Position numbers and translations under genes: made by a program
The notes under the pieces: generated by a model
Databases searched by the model: none
Seen by the model: the letters and a program-made list of their open reading frames with translations, nothing else
What the model was told of the DNA's origin: nothing
Shown here: one piece after another, positions 32,181 through 44,047 of the stretch
How the letters are laid out: every line of letters begins with the position of its first letter
Position numbering within the stretch: position 1 is the stretch's first letter
Source of the DNA: Buddleja alternifolia
Lineage: Eukaryota > Streptophyta > Magnoliopsida > Lamiales > Scrophulariaceae
Assembly (NCBI GenBank): GCA_019426215.1
Contig: CM033401.1
Coordinates: 20,589,134 to 20,653,133 of the forward strand
DNA: 64,000 nt
Direction of reading: 5' to 3'

Positions 32181-35100
32181 CATGGGCAAAAGCCAAGGTG
32201 ACGAAGGTAAAGATAGCATAATTTTCCATTGTTTCCTTTTTGGTGTGGCTATGATAGTAGCTTAAGATATTTGCTTGTTTTTCTACCTTTTCTTTGATTG
32301 ATTCAACCCATGACCTCCCCACCCCAATAGAGCATCGTCTAGGAGTTGTAGGTGTCTCATCCGGGGGGTGTCGCATATGGCGGAGGTTAGGCCTCGCGGA
32401 CGTGTCACGAGGCATTGCCTCGCGGCTCGTCTGCGAGGCTTTGGCATCTCGCGGCCGTTAAGGACTAGTTATTGATGGAATCCCCTTATTTTCATAGGAC
32501 TAGGGATCCATTAGCCCCCAGATACTAAGGATCCGGTCTCTGAAGGTGGCCTTGATTTCGACTCACATGATTCCACTATCACTGAGGCGGAACTTATAGC
32601 TCTATTCAAGGAGACAGCGGTAGAATTTGAATTCTCTTGCCCGTGCCAGGATGTCGAATCTTATATCCTCCCGAGGGGCACGTGACCCTTTACTTAGAGT
32701 ATTTTCGTTCAGGTCTTTCCTTTCCCTACCATAAACTTTTTGGGGAGATATTAGACCATTACAGCATATGCATAAGTCAATTAACCCCTACTTGTTTTGC
32801 CTTCTTCGAGGGCTTTATTTCTTGGTTCACCGAGCTAGGCCTTGACATAAATTTAGATGCCTTTCAGGCTTTGTTCACAGTTAAGATGTGTCGTTCCGCA
32901 CCCTATGTATATTTTTTCCCGGCTCCGACCAATAGGTTCTTGGAGGGTAATATTAAACCCAAGGGTGATTGGAAGCTGAAGTTCTTCTACTTTCCATTCA
33001 CCCACTTGGGTATACCAACGCCTTGGCGTTGGACTGAGAGCCAGTCTTATCAAAATGTCACCCCCACGCAAAAGCAACTCAGAGTTATCTTTAGCAAGGC
33101 GGGCTTGTTTGACTGTAGATTCGATGTTAACTTTTTATACTACTGGTATATGCGTGCCCTTACTTTTTTGCACTTTACGTTGCGACTCTTAAATGTTATT
33201 TGGCCTTGTGTTTTCATGTACTAAGATTTGGTGGCCTTATATTTTGTGCAGGCATGAGGACGCCTAAGGGTGGCAAGAACTCTACCATCCCTTGAACTTC
33301 CCAAGCTTCGCATGGTCGTGGTGAAGGGGCTGATCAGTCAGATCCCCCATCTCTTGCCCCGACGAGCGCGCCTGGGGTTCTCTCCCCCTTGGATTGCGCC
33401 TCGCTGGAGCAAGTGCCATGCACCCTTCATTTTGACTCCTTGATGGCGGATTTAGGCTCTAAAGGTCCTCATGGCCCTAAATTAGGTGCCCCTGTTAGCC
33501 CTCAGGGCACTGTGGTGTTGGAAGCAGGTGGTGGCGACAATGCCATTGGGCACTCAACTTATTCATCTCCACGAACCATTCGTGGCAAAGGGGTGGTCCC
33601 TGTTGGAGAGTCTGTGCCCTCCTATCATTTGCCTCCGTCGGCTCTAGCGGCGAAGCGTGCTCGTGGTTCTTCTCCGGGGAGCTCTAGTTCTGCCGAACTC
33701 GGTACTGGTTTGTTTAACTCTGGGGCGAACTTAGACCCTGATGTTAATTCCTTTTGGGATATGACTGATCCCGTGACACCTTGGTCTATGATGAGAATGG
33801 TGGTGACCGACTTGTTAGAGTGTATTCCCTCAAATGCCATAAAGAGGATAGATTTATATGGCATTGACTTGTAACTAAACAATATCTTTTTATTATATAT
33901 AAGGCATTATCTTGTTGTTTTCTTTTAGCCATTTATAAGGTGTTAATAAACAATGTAGAGTCCTTGAGAATAAAGGCAAACCTTCTACTTCCTATGGGAT
34001 AGAAAGAATGGCACTAGAAGGGTTTGATCCTTATTCTCTAAATAGGGTTCGCAAGTCTAAGAAAGTATTTGACTGGACATCAATACAGAACAAGGACTTG
34101 CATGATATAAGTTTCGACAGAGAAAGTGTCAGTCGAACACTATGGGAATGATAGTGGGAACTTATGTCATGGACCTATAAGTTGGACTAATATGTTCGAA
34201 CACGGCTCGCATCAGTTTCATCACATGGGTATTCACTCACTGACAGTCAATGATGAAACTGATAAGTTGTGATAGGCACACGTGAACCTTAGACCTGAGG
34301 AATCGAGTTGAAGATGTACTTGTGACATCAAGTCTGTCATTAGAGTAGTTAGATCCAAATTACCCATTGGTGGGATCAACCTCGAAGTGCGACTTGATGG
34401 GCAAGTAGCATTGTTGCCTGATTAGAAAAATGGGATTTATTCTCTCATAAGTGAATGAGCTAAATATCCTATGCAGTCATGAATGAGTGTGGTTAAAAGT
34501 CTTTGGCTAAAGCATAAAATGACCTCAACTCATTATGAGCTAAGCATGTGGTCAAGTCATGTGAGTTTGACTAAAACCATGACTCTCACTTGACTGAGAT
34601 ATAAGAATAAAAGGTTTATACTCGTACGGTATTCACAGCGTATATGGTTTGGAATGATCCTATTCATTCGTTCTCAATTGGGATACGATGTGAGCCACAT
34701 GACTGGCTAGGTGTTACTCACATCCTTTTGGTTTCCTCCTAATTGCCTTTTGAGACGAACCTAAAGAGTCGCGCTTAAAGGAAGTGCAAAAGGACAATCA
34801 TGGAAAAGACTTGAGAGAATTTTCGGTATTGGATATCGAGATTAATTAATTAATCATTAGATGATTTTATTAATTAATTAAGTTAATGAATTAATTAATT
34901 CCTTCGAGGAATTTAATTATAAAATTAACATGGATTTAATTGATTATTTAATTTATTTATTTATTGAATAAATAATATTAATTATTTAATTAATTAAATA
35001 AGCATAATAGGGCTAAAGCCCGATGGCTTTAAAAGCCATAAAGTGGGCGTCCATGAGGGGATAATTTAGCCCAAGTTATTGTTTCATTGTAGTATAAATA

Positions 35101-36042
35101 TACTACTTAGAGAAAATTAACCTATGTGAATTAACACAAACTTTCACTCCAAATAAAAACACTCCATCCTCTCTCTCTCTCTCTCTCTCTAGTCGTCTCC
35201 CTCAAGAGAAGAAGAAGAAGAAGATTTTTGTTTTTGACTCCGGCGTGACAATTTAGAGACAGCGACAGATTTGCTGTTCAAGAAGGGATTGCAAAGCTGG
35301 TTCAGGATTCAACATACGTGAGAACGGTAATTGAATTTGAAACCCAATTTAAATACGAGAAATAGAGATGAGCCACTGGGATTTAAATATATTCTTCCGC
35401 TGCGTTATTTGATTTTATGCAATTTTTTCCCAACACGACCATGATGTTACTCGCTTGTCATCCCTTCCGGTTGAGCGTCTCGATCAAGAGATTTGCACCG
35501 AGCCTGGTTGGGTAGGTATTGATAGGTACTTTTGCCGTTATTTTGAGGCTACATATTTATACATCTGAGATTTAACCCCCCCCCCCTCTTGTTTCTTGTC
35601 AGGCGGTGCCTTCGTCTTAAGTGTGAGGAGGTGGAGAAGGAACATCAAAAGAGCCTTCAACAGAATCAGCAGCTTCTTTCACGATTCTGGATAAGAACTC
35701 ATTTGACAAGTGGGAGGGGAAGTACAAGGATGCTCGGAAGAAGCTTGAGGCGGAGAAGTCCGACGGTAGCTACTTTCTTAACTAGGGTGCTGGGAAAAAG
35801 CTCTCAATGATGCTAAGAGGTCAGCAGTGGAGAAATTTTGCAAGAGTGCTGCCTATATTGAGGAGTGCAACCATCGAGCTTATAAGGTTACTAGGGGCTT
35901 TATGACCAAGATGGTGTGCAAGTGCCATAGGACTCTTCGCGACAGTGGTCGATATCCTGGTGACGACTTTACTTGGTTGTACTAGAATGTTCCCGACACT
36001 AGTGACAGGGAGACCGATGCTAGGGGCGGTGCAGCTAGTTGA
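32181..36042 (+). pseudogene. Antisense accessory ORF of remnant C
   Basis: Starts MGKSQGDEG at 32181, then a ggtaaag donor. A second exon after ttttcatag (about 32497) reads FDSHDSTITEAELIALFKET, shifts frame near 32640, then runs open as YLEYFRSGLSFPYHKLFGEI, LDHYSICISQLTPTCFAFFE, DINLDAFQALF and NIKPKGDWKLKFFYFP: the domain Pfam calls putative gypsy type transposon. A third exon after ttgtgcag (about 33252; RTPKGGKNSTIP) carries PCTLHFDSLMADLGSKGPHG, the basic/Ser-rich AAKRARGSSPGSSSSAELG and SFWDMTDPVTPW. It is interrupted by the solo LTR and resumes as HDVTRLSSLPVERLDQEIC. It ends NVPDTSDRETDA..S at 36040, in line with locus B. Frameshifts and stops show decay. Conserved exon structure across three loci supports it as a genuine element gene. 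Confidence 0.75.
33813..35435 (+). mobile_element. Solo copia LTR inside the gypsy ORF
   Basis: 1623 bp starting TGTTAGAGTG and ending TTTTTTCCCAACA, flanked by cgact (33808-33812) and cgacc (35436-35440), a 5-bp TSD with one C/T change. Locus B lacks it. It contains a TATA box (agtataaatatac, about 35090), a (CT)n tract (about 35168-35190) and a 3' part with cttccgctgcg. No internal region, so it is a recombination product. Confidence 0.88.
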
Positions 36043-37793
36043 GGCCTTGGTCGCTTCCTCAGCTGTTTAGCCCTTTTATGTTTTTGCCTGTCAAAATTTA
36101 CTTTCTTGCACTGTCTTTATGCTATAGTTTGTTTTAACAGTTGTAAAACTTATTTTTATTTGCCTGTGGATGGGCTAACATTGTTTTTGCTGTGTGGCTT
36201 GATGGATATTTTATCCCTTGGCATGTTGCCTCTTGGAGATTTTTGAGAACATTGCTGTCTCTTTCTAAGTGATAGATTATTTTTTCATTTCTTGCCTTAG
36301 CACCTTGCAGATGCATGAATCATTGGTTTTATTTTTGGTACCGCTGGCCTTTGGTATTGCTTATAGTTTTCTCACTGCTGGTGATTTTTTTACTATTTTT
36401 TTTCACTGTTTCTCCCCCCATGCCCCCCTACTCCTTAATATGCTAGTCAAATTTAGGAGTAAGTGACCATGTAGCGTTTATTTGGCGAAAGGGAGTTAAA
36501 AGTGTTTACTCTTTTTGGCATGTCGTCATCTTCCTCCCCCATGTTTGATATGGTGGGGTTGAATAATATTTCTTGTGGCTACTTAGTAACCAGCTATTAA
36601 CTATTGTTTCTTTAGTAGGCGGCCATTAGCTCGCTACTAGTATTTTTCTTGATTCTAATCCCCCTTCCACTACTCGTTGGGGAATGGGTAACCAACTAGT
36701 AACTAAAGATTTGGCATGTGATGCCTCGTTGATGGTTACATTTTTTGCATTGACATTTGTTTTAGGAGGCTTAGATAGCTACTATTGCATCTTTGCCATA
36801 TTGAAAATGCTTTAGTGGGTGAAAACTCCTAGTTTTTTGGGTGGATTAGCCACCTTCTTTTCCCTCTCCTTGGTGTTTGGTTGTGACTACACTCGGAGTA
36901 GCAGGGTCTATTCATGCTATATTTATTTTGTTTGAGTGAGTGACATGGTTTTTAGTATGCCACTTGTTAGGGGAGGATTGGTTGCCTCTTTACTAATTTA
37001 TTTATTTTTCCATAATCTCGGTCCAGAACCTTAATGGGAGTAACCTTAATAGGAGTAGGGAGACTATTCGTGGGTCCTCATTCTCTCTTGATGTTACAGG
37101 AGGGATTATGGGGTGGCCCATCCTCAATTGAGTGTTTGATAGCTAGGGGATTTTTTCGGTGCCACCCATATTGACCTCGATTGGGGTTGCGGATAATTTT
37201 TATAACGTTTCTAGTGGAAACTTAATTAATTTCCAGTGGTCGTATTTGTATTTTTGTTCCCCCTTTATGTGGGCGAAATGCTTAATCATTTAAAGTTTTT
37301 GATAACTTGATAACATACTAATGGTGACACAAGCACTCATGTATATGTTTGGCCAGTGGCCACTATCAAACAACAACTATCATGACAATTAGTAGAATAT
37401 CAAATGTAAACTAAGCAATGGAATTCTGTAATAGCCTCAGTCGGAAGCTGTGATCCCGAGGGGCTTTGGTTTTAGGTGTCGTTAAATCACCATAGGTGAC
37501 ATGCTACTCATATTTTTTGCTATCAGACCATGACGTGAAGATGACATTCACCATATGCAATGAAAAAGAGTGCTATCCGGCATGTAGCAAAATTATTCAA
37601 TCATCCATGGAGAAAATAACAAGAGAGGGGGGGGTGCTCATAGGCACCTCAGAACAACAATGTCTGTGGGTGTCCTTAGGAACCTCAAAACGTTAAGTAA
37701 ACACTTGGTTCATAGCCAACATGATATTGTCTGATAGCAGGATAGGAAATAAGTGGTGTTTATGATTGGTTACCTTCTGAAGCCACATGGGAC
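36043..37793. other. Internal spacer of remnant C
   Basis: T-rich, non-coding; the first ~440 bp match locus B (19049-19560). No minisatellite is seen here, unlike the element at 23640. Short frames are not conserved. Confidence 0.5.
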
Positions 37794-38852
37794 TTAGTGC
37801 TCTGTCGGGACCGGGAAGTGATTCCCCGTGCTGTTCATCTTTTCAAGGAGGTTCTCAGCTGGCAAGTGGGCGCCTAGGAGTGATAGTTGGGCTAATTCGG
37901 CCTTGCCCCCCAAGTGATCTTCCATCACCAATATCAAGTTGATTGCAACTTGTTTCCCTATGTCTATGGGGTCCGTGTCACCATGCTTCCTCTTGGGTTT
38001 CTTCAATGCGTTCGCATATCACTCCCTTGCCACCTTGATATCTCCGACAACTTCTCTCACTCCCCTGGGGGTGGGAAACTTGATCTTCATGTGATAAGTC
38101 GAGATGACTGCTTGAAATAAGTTCAAGCTCGGCCTCCCCAATATGACATTGTAGGTAGAGGGGGTTTTGACTACTAGGAACTTGACCATCTTGGTGGAAC
38201 GTGCGGGATAGATGCCCAAAGAGATGGGGAGAGATACTTTCCCTAAGGCTTCCACAGTTTCACTCGTGAATCCCGTAAGGAGAGTGTTGATTGTTTAAAG
38301 CTGAGCATTATCTACCCCCAATTGGGTGAAGGCAATGTAATAATCTTGTCTGCTGAGCTCCCATTGTCGACTAGCACTTTCTTCACCCAAATATTCAAGA
38401 TGGTTGCTGATATCACCAACGCGTCATTTACCAAGGGGATGCCATCCCCAATATCTTGTTGCCCAAACTCAATGGTGTGACTGTTGGGCTCTATGTGATT
38501 AACTTGTCCTCCATGGGGGGAGCTTAATGCATGCAACCCTGTAGTTGCCCTTAATGTGGCTTTCCTCGAGTTCACCGAATCCCCTCCTACGGGGCCTCCC
38601 AAGATCACCCCTATGATTCCATTTATTGGGGGATTATCCATCTCTAAGTCCGCCGCCAGGGGGTTGTTCTTGCTTCCATCTCTACCCCTTGGTCTCTGGG
38701 GTGTCTAAACGGTTATCTTAGATGGGGAAACTACCTCTTACAGGTAGCCTCTTTTGATCAACTTCTCTATCTCCACTTGAAGGTGATGGCACTCCTCCGT
38801 AGTGTGACCTTTATATTCCTGACACGGGACCTGCAATATTTCTGGGTACTTT
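37794..38852 (-). pseudogene. gag-pol: Gypsy (Tat) gag end and aspartic protease, broken
   Basis: Reading leftwards: EYKGHTTEECHHLQVEIEKL with IKRGYL (gag C-terminal zinc-finger region, about 38850-38730), then MDNPPINGIIGVILGG (residue 1 at 38641). The aspartic protease core KVLVDNGSSAD (about 38350-38370) is next, then a stop, and SLPISLGIYP...KMVKFLVVKTPSTYNVILGRPSLN with STYHMKIKFPTPRGVREVVGD. The DNGSSAD form and the ..YNVILGRP.. signature are typical of plant Tat-type gypsy proteases, which cut the polyprotein. Frame breaks lie near 38312 and 38019. RT and later domains are deleted. Confidence 0.85.
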
Positions 38853-38855
38853 AGG

Positions 38856-39018
38856 CGGAGATGCCAATCATATGACTTTTTCTAGTGCAATTCAAAATTC
38901 CCGATAAATATGTTCTCAAATTTGAGATAAAAGTAAAAGTTCGTCCAATGCACATAAAAAAAAAGACATCTTATCGAAGTATTCTCACTTTAATAATAGG
39001 ATATATATGTATATGTAT
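38856..39018 (+). repeat. Duplicated host segment, second copy (left part)
   Basis: agatgccaatcatatgactt through tattctcactttaataatag aligns with 2640-2739 joined directly to 3278-3330. It therefore shows the locus without the solo LTR (empty site cgtccaatgcacataaaaaa). It ends at the copia-like insertion. Confidence 0.85.
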
Positions 39019-39496
39019 TTTTGGGGATTTTTCTATATATTGGGGAATACAAACGAATGAAAAAAAATATAATTAAACATGGTTTCGAAGCGTGTACGAA
39101 TCACTTTCCTTAAAGTGATATTTGCCCCCACTACTCGTTTGCTACCGGGTTTTTATGGCAAATCACTTCTAGGATACGACAAAACCATCGAGACTTACGA
39201 ATAGCAATTTCGGAAGTCTCCCTTCAAGAACTCATTGAAAGTGGCGTAAGAGAAAGCGTAAGAGAGTTTTGTATATATTTATTACGTTTGTTATCACAGC
39301 TTGGTGGTATTAAGAGTGTTTATATAGAGTTTGAGACACCTATTATAGAAGGACACAACTCTTGATTCAAAAGAGTTGCAACTTTAGGATAACACTCTTC
39401 CTAAAAGAGATGACTATTAGATATGACCACTCACTAATAGACATGTCTTTTAATTAATAATATTATTTTTTAATATAATAATCAAATATTCCAACA
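39019..39496 (-). repeat. 3' LTR (minus orientation)
   Basis: 478 bp, ttttggggattttt at the low end and ..atattccaaca at the high end. The outer end is AA on the minus strand instead of CA. Confidence 0.88.
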
Positions 39497-39508
39497 ATCC
39501 CCCACTTT
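39497..39508 (-). other. Polypurine tract
   Basis: Plus atcccccacttt, i.e. aaagtgggggat on the minus strand, next to the LTR start. Confidence 0.85.
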
Positions 39509-42492
39509 GATTATCATATTAAAAACCCACTACTTAACATATAACATTGAATTTCACTTACTCAAAAGGTACATGCATAAATGAAAGTGTCTTTCGAATT
39601 AAGCTTTCACATAGTGCAAATAACTCAAAGTTTAACGAAATCAATGGTGGCTAGTCGCTTAAACCAAGATTCCATAAGTTAAACCGGAGATATCGCACAC
39701 ATGAACCTTTTAACTTTCAAGAAGTTCACCGAAAATTTAAGCACATACATGGCTTGCGCTTCATCCTAGTATCAGAACACTTATAAAGTTTCCAAACTTT
39801 TTACTAGAAGCGGCACCACCTCTTGTGTTCACTTAGGTGAAGTCCTTTCATTCCTTAATAGGAATCAAATTTTACTTCATTAAGAGTTTTTCAACTCATC
39901 CTCCTTATGTACAACTCTTAGAAATATTCAATATATCTAGAGTTAACTTAATCACTTATCAATAGCTTGTTATTACCCTTTAAACCTTTTAACTAGTGGT
40001 AGTGCTAGAGAAAAGTTGGGTTCCCACTATTGGTGATTTATATGGTGAGCAATTAAACAAGTTTTGCTCCACAACTTCATATGTTGACGGTCTTCTTTTT
40101 GAAGTTGTATTTCTCCTTTACCCCCACATTTAAGTGTATTAAAATTATTCTAAGGAAACATAACTTATTCCAAGTTATTTGGCACCCCTACATAACATAT
40201 TTCATTATAAAACTTTCATAGGATAATCTCATCTATCCTCATATATGACCTTGGGGTAAATTTTCATTATACATATATATTGTGCCAATAATGTAGTTTA
40301 ACTACATTCACGAATGCACATTCTTTATATCCATAATATATCATGGTACAACTTCATCACAAGTATCATCAACTACTTATGATTCAATTCTATTTAAATT
40401 ATAACAAGATTTATTATCTCTTGAGAAATAATACCATAACAGTAGTCACTACCTTGAAAAGAAAATCTAAATTTTCTTAACTCCTCATGCATACAATTTC
40501 AAGACTAAATATTTAATAGTCTACATTATCACTACATCTTTCATATAGAGTTAATTTTATATGACTACTGTCATGCTACACTCACCATATCAATATTCAA
40601 TTGAGCATAACTAACTTTTTCCAAACAATTTGATCAGTTGAAAGCTACTGAATCGAGAATCATTCCCTTGGTCATTCAATTTTATTTCGTGTGTGACCAT
40701 CAAATAAACCGTAAAAGTGTTTGCTTAAAACATCACTAAACATAAAACATGTCCCCATGAATTCCATTGTTTTGAGATTTCATTTGTTTGTTTACCTCAA
40801 ACAGCCGAGTCAGTGTCATACCGACATCTTTACACTCTTACATTTAAATTCATGAATTGCCAGAATTCATCAACTCTTACAATCTCATACTCCAGTCACT
40901 TCATTAATAGACTTTACCCCACTTTTTAGTGCATATCGAAATGCATACCTCTTTTCAAGAAGTCTATTAATTAAAATGAATTTCTCAAGTGACTTCTAAA
41001 ATTCATGTTATGAATTCACAATTCACAGTTAAATAAAACATAATTTTCATACTTTACAATTATTTGCATGTATGAACCCATATAAAATAATAAAACCACA
41101 TGTGTAAAAAAAAAAAAAACAAAAAAAAAAAAAAAAACAAGCCTTCACAGCTTCACGGCATCATAATAAACAAATTTAATATTATTCAGAATGACACAAC
41201 TACATGTAGAGACTTCATTTAAAATACATTTCTCAACATATGCACAACACTTGTATAACCAAATCAAGCATAATACCCGTGTATGAAAGGCATTCTTACG
41301 CAAAAATTATGTGAACTCTTATCTATTATGTTAACTAATGAATCAAAATATTTTCTCTTAAAAATTTAATTTGATTTTACTAATGGCGCCTATCAAATTA
41401 AAAGGCATTCTTACGCAAGTGGACAGTTCAACATGTTCACGCTTGAATTCTCTTTGAAGAAAATATTTCTCTTTGAAGATTTTTTTTTTTTTTTATACTA
41501 TGACATTTCTATATATATATATATGTATATACTAATGCTTCTCTGTTGCACTATAGAATAATTCATGGATGCTATGCCTCACAGAATTCAAAGTGACAAC
41601 ATAACATAATATTTTGTATCAGTATAAGGTAAAAGAATAAAAACTTTACATGCATGAACTATAAAATTCTGCCCGCACTAAAGAACAACATTTTCAATGC
41701 AACCAATTTTCTCCATTGATTACAAACAAGTTAAAACATTGTCATTAGTATATAATCAAAAAAATACATTTCCACGTATAAGATTGAATGTCAATATCAT
41801 AGCGACGAATCAAAGAGATGCCAATGCAATTTTCAACTGAATTTGACCATACATCGTCAACTTATTCTAGTTTGACCGACCATTTCCATTATAATTGCAC
41901 AATCAACTTCTGCATATTCTCAGACAGTATTATAAATCCACATTGGATCTACATTCATGCAGACTTATCTAAAGAAAATTCACTTTGTCCAAGCATATAT
42001 ATATTTGACAGTGTATATATTTTACATCTAGTTACACTTTCGTTCAATAAAGAGAATTTCGATCACATTGTTTCCATCAATTCCATGAAAAACATGTATA
42101 ATCGTCCAATCTTTCTGACATGCAATCTTACAAATTCTAGGCATAACTTTCAGAAACCAAAACCCGAAATATAACATATTCCAATTCACATATCAATTAT
42201 TCTACAATCAGCGTAAAAGAGAATAGTTTTCCATTGTCTATGATCATGACATCATCAAGAATTTCAACATACCAATCATACAAATAAAGCAAGAAAACTT
42301 ATCTTTCGTTTTGATGCCTCCATATATATTTTTGACGGCTTTGCACCCGAAGATTGTGGTCAAGTATTTTGTAAAACAAGAACGTAATCAATTTTCTTCA
42401 TCCAATAAGACGTAACAATTGAACCCGAATTTCATTAGCACCACTCTACTTTTATGAACGAAAAAAATAAAAATAAAATATCACTTTAAAAT
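39509..42492 (-). other. Internal region without coding capacity
   Basis: AT-rich with poly-A (about 41107-41139) and poly-T (about 41480) runs. No conserved retroelement domain in any frame; open frames such as the one at 41818-42174 are low-complexity shadows. Confidence 0.6.
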
Positions 42493-42970
42493 TTTTGGGA
42501 ATTTTTCTATATATTGGGGAATACAAACGAATGAAAAAAATATAATTTAAACATGGTTTCGAAGCGTGTACGAATCACTTTCCTTAAAGTGATATTTGCC
42601 CCCACTACTCGTTTGCTACCGGGTTTTTATGGCAAATCACTTCTAGGATACGACAAAACCATCGAGACTTACGAATAGCAATTTCGGAAGTCTCCCTTCA
42701 AGAACTCATTGAAAGTGGCGTAAGAGAAAGCGTAGGAGAGTTTTGTATATATTTATTACGTTTGTTATCACAGTTTGGTGGTATTAAGAGTGTTTATATA
42801 GAGTTTGAGACACCTATTATAGAAGGACACAACTCTTGATTCAAAAGAGTTGCAACTTTAGGATAACACTCTTCCTAAAAGAGATGACTATTAGATATGA
42901 CCACTCACTAATAGACATGTCTTTTAATTAATAATATTATTTTTTAATATAATGATCAAATATTCCAACA
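42493..42970 (-). repeat. 5' LTR (minus orientation)
   Basis: 478 bp, nearly identical to 39019-39496. Confidence 0.88.
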
Positions 42971-42975
42971 TGTAT

Positions 42976-43645
42976 ATGTATGTATACACATACAACATCT
43001 AAATAAGATATTAAATTTTAAATAATTGAACGCTAAATACGAGTATAACTTTTAAGCTACCCGGTTCACGGATTGTTAAAATTAGCTCAGACACTTTCAA
43101 TATGAAGATTTCTTTGAATAAAAAATAAATTAGAAAAGGCCAAAATTTAATTAAGAAACCTGATGACTGGTTTGAGTAATGTCAAAAACAACTCTTGTTG
43201 TACATGTCAAGAAGGGTTATGTAATTCCATTTCAGATCCGGATGACTGCCTAAAAAAATACGTGAATCTTGGAAGTTGGAATTGCATGTTTGAAAATCTC
43301 ATTATTTCAAAAGATTGAACTACTATTTAAGGCAAGAGAAATGGAAAAACGAAGCATCCTATAAATGCTAGTCCTTGCTTGAAATATGGTTTCTTGTGGC
43401 AAGAAGAAAAAGAGGTGTTTAGGTTCCCAATACTTCAATTTCAAGCATTGGGAAGATGAATTATATAATCTGTATTTTATTTTCGCATGTGAGAAGCCCG
43501 AATTAAGGTACACAACAATTTCTGTTGTACAATCAAATAAAAGTTAATCACATTCATCAATTATATTAGGCAACTTTAGGGATATTATTTTCACTTAATT
43601 GCATTCATTCAAAATGATGTGAAATAATGAGTATGTGATCCTATT
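42976..43645 (+). repeat. Duplicated host segment, second copy (right part)
   Basis: Aligns with 5026-5700 (see there). In this copy it leads into the region upstream of the gene at 44176. Confidence 0.75.
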
Positions 43646-43693
43646 TTATTTTTTGAACAGACATGAAACAAACATTTTGAGTATATGATTCTA

Positions 43694-43835
43694 GGGAAAT
43701 TCTAGTCCGCTCCCGGTTCGGCCAAACCCATGCGTATTTTCTGAAATAACTTACCAATTATACGGCAAGTGTAATACACTCTCCTTGCGAAATACACTTG
43801 GATGCTGCCAAGTCGGGTTTGGGTTAGAATTTTCC
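43694..43835. mobile_element. ~142-bp MITE, copy 2
   Basis: Ends gggaaattctagtccgc and gggtttgggttagaattttcc are inverted, with inner pairing of cggccaaaccc and ctgccaagtcggg. Same family as 9643-9784 (shared caagtgtaatacactctcc). Confidence 0.75.
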
Positions 43836-44041
43836 ATGATGGGATCGCAAGAAGTAATTAATATATCCTTTTAATCTACAAAAGTACACAAACTTAAACC
43901 CAGTCCTCTCAAGATTGCATGCATTTGTACATTTCTTCATCAACATAGTGATCGATATTTTTGGCAACTGATAGTTGCATTTCTTCAAGACAATTAAGAT
44001 GAACATTGACGTGCATGGAACTTGGAGTAGTCTTGGACCAT

Positions 44042-44047
44042 TATAAA
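44042..44047 (+). promoter_or_regulatory. Candidate TATA box of the 44176 gene
   Basis: TATAAA in the context ccattataaattgag, 129-134 bp before the ATG, followed by a pyrimidine-rich leader with no upstream ATG that I noticed near the start. Confidence 0.5.

Larger units (their letters stand above)
31445..38852 (-). mobile_element. Tat/Retand-like gypsy remnant C
   Basis: Read on the minus strand: gag-protease remains (38852 to 37794), spacer (RT, RNase H and integrase deleted), antisense accessory ORF (plus strand, 32181-36042), polypurine tract, 3' LTR (31938 to 31445). The gene order again matches Retand. A solo copia LTR is inserted at 33813-35435. The right border adjoins the duplicated host segment at about 38853; the 5' LTR is missing. 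Confidence 0.78.
39019..42970 (-). mobile_element. Short non-autonomous copia-like LTR element
   Basis: Two 478-bp direct repeats flank 3.0 kb with no gag or pol. TSD tgtat at 39014-39018 and 42971-42975. On the minus strand the LTR begins TGTTGGAATATTTG, preceded by the polypurine run aaagtgggggat, so the element runs right to left. I find no clear primer binding site. The LTRs differ at only about five positions by eye (for example gcgtaagag/gcgtaggag, cagctt/cagttt, aataatc/aatgatc), making it the youngest LTR element in the window. It depends on other elements for all proteins. Confidence 0.88.

Noticed and set aside
41818..42174. 118-aa open frame inside the short LTR element
   Set aside because: Low complexity, opposite to the element orientation, no recognisable motif.
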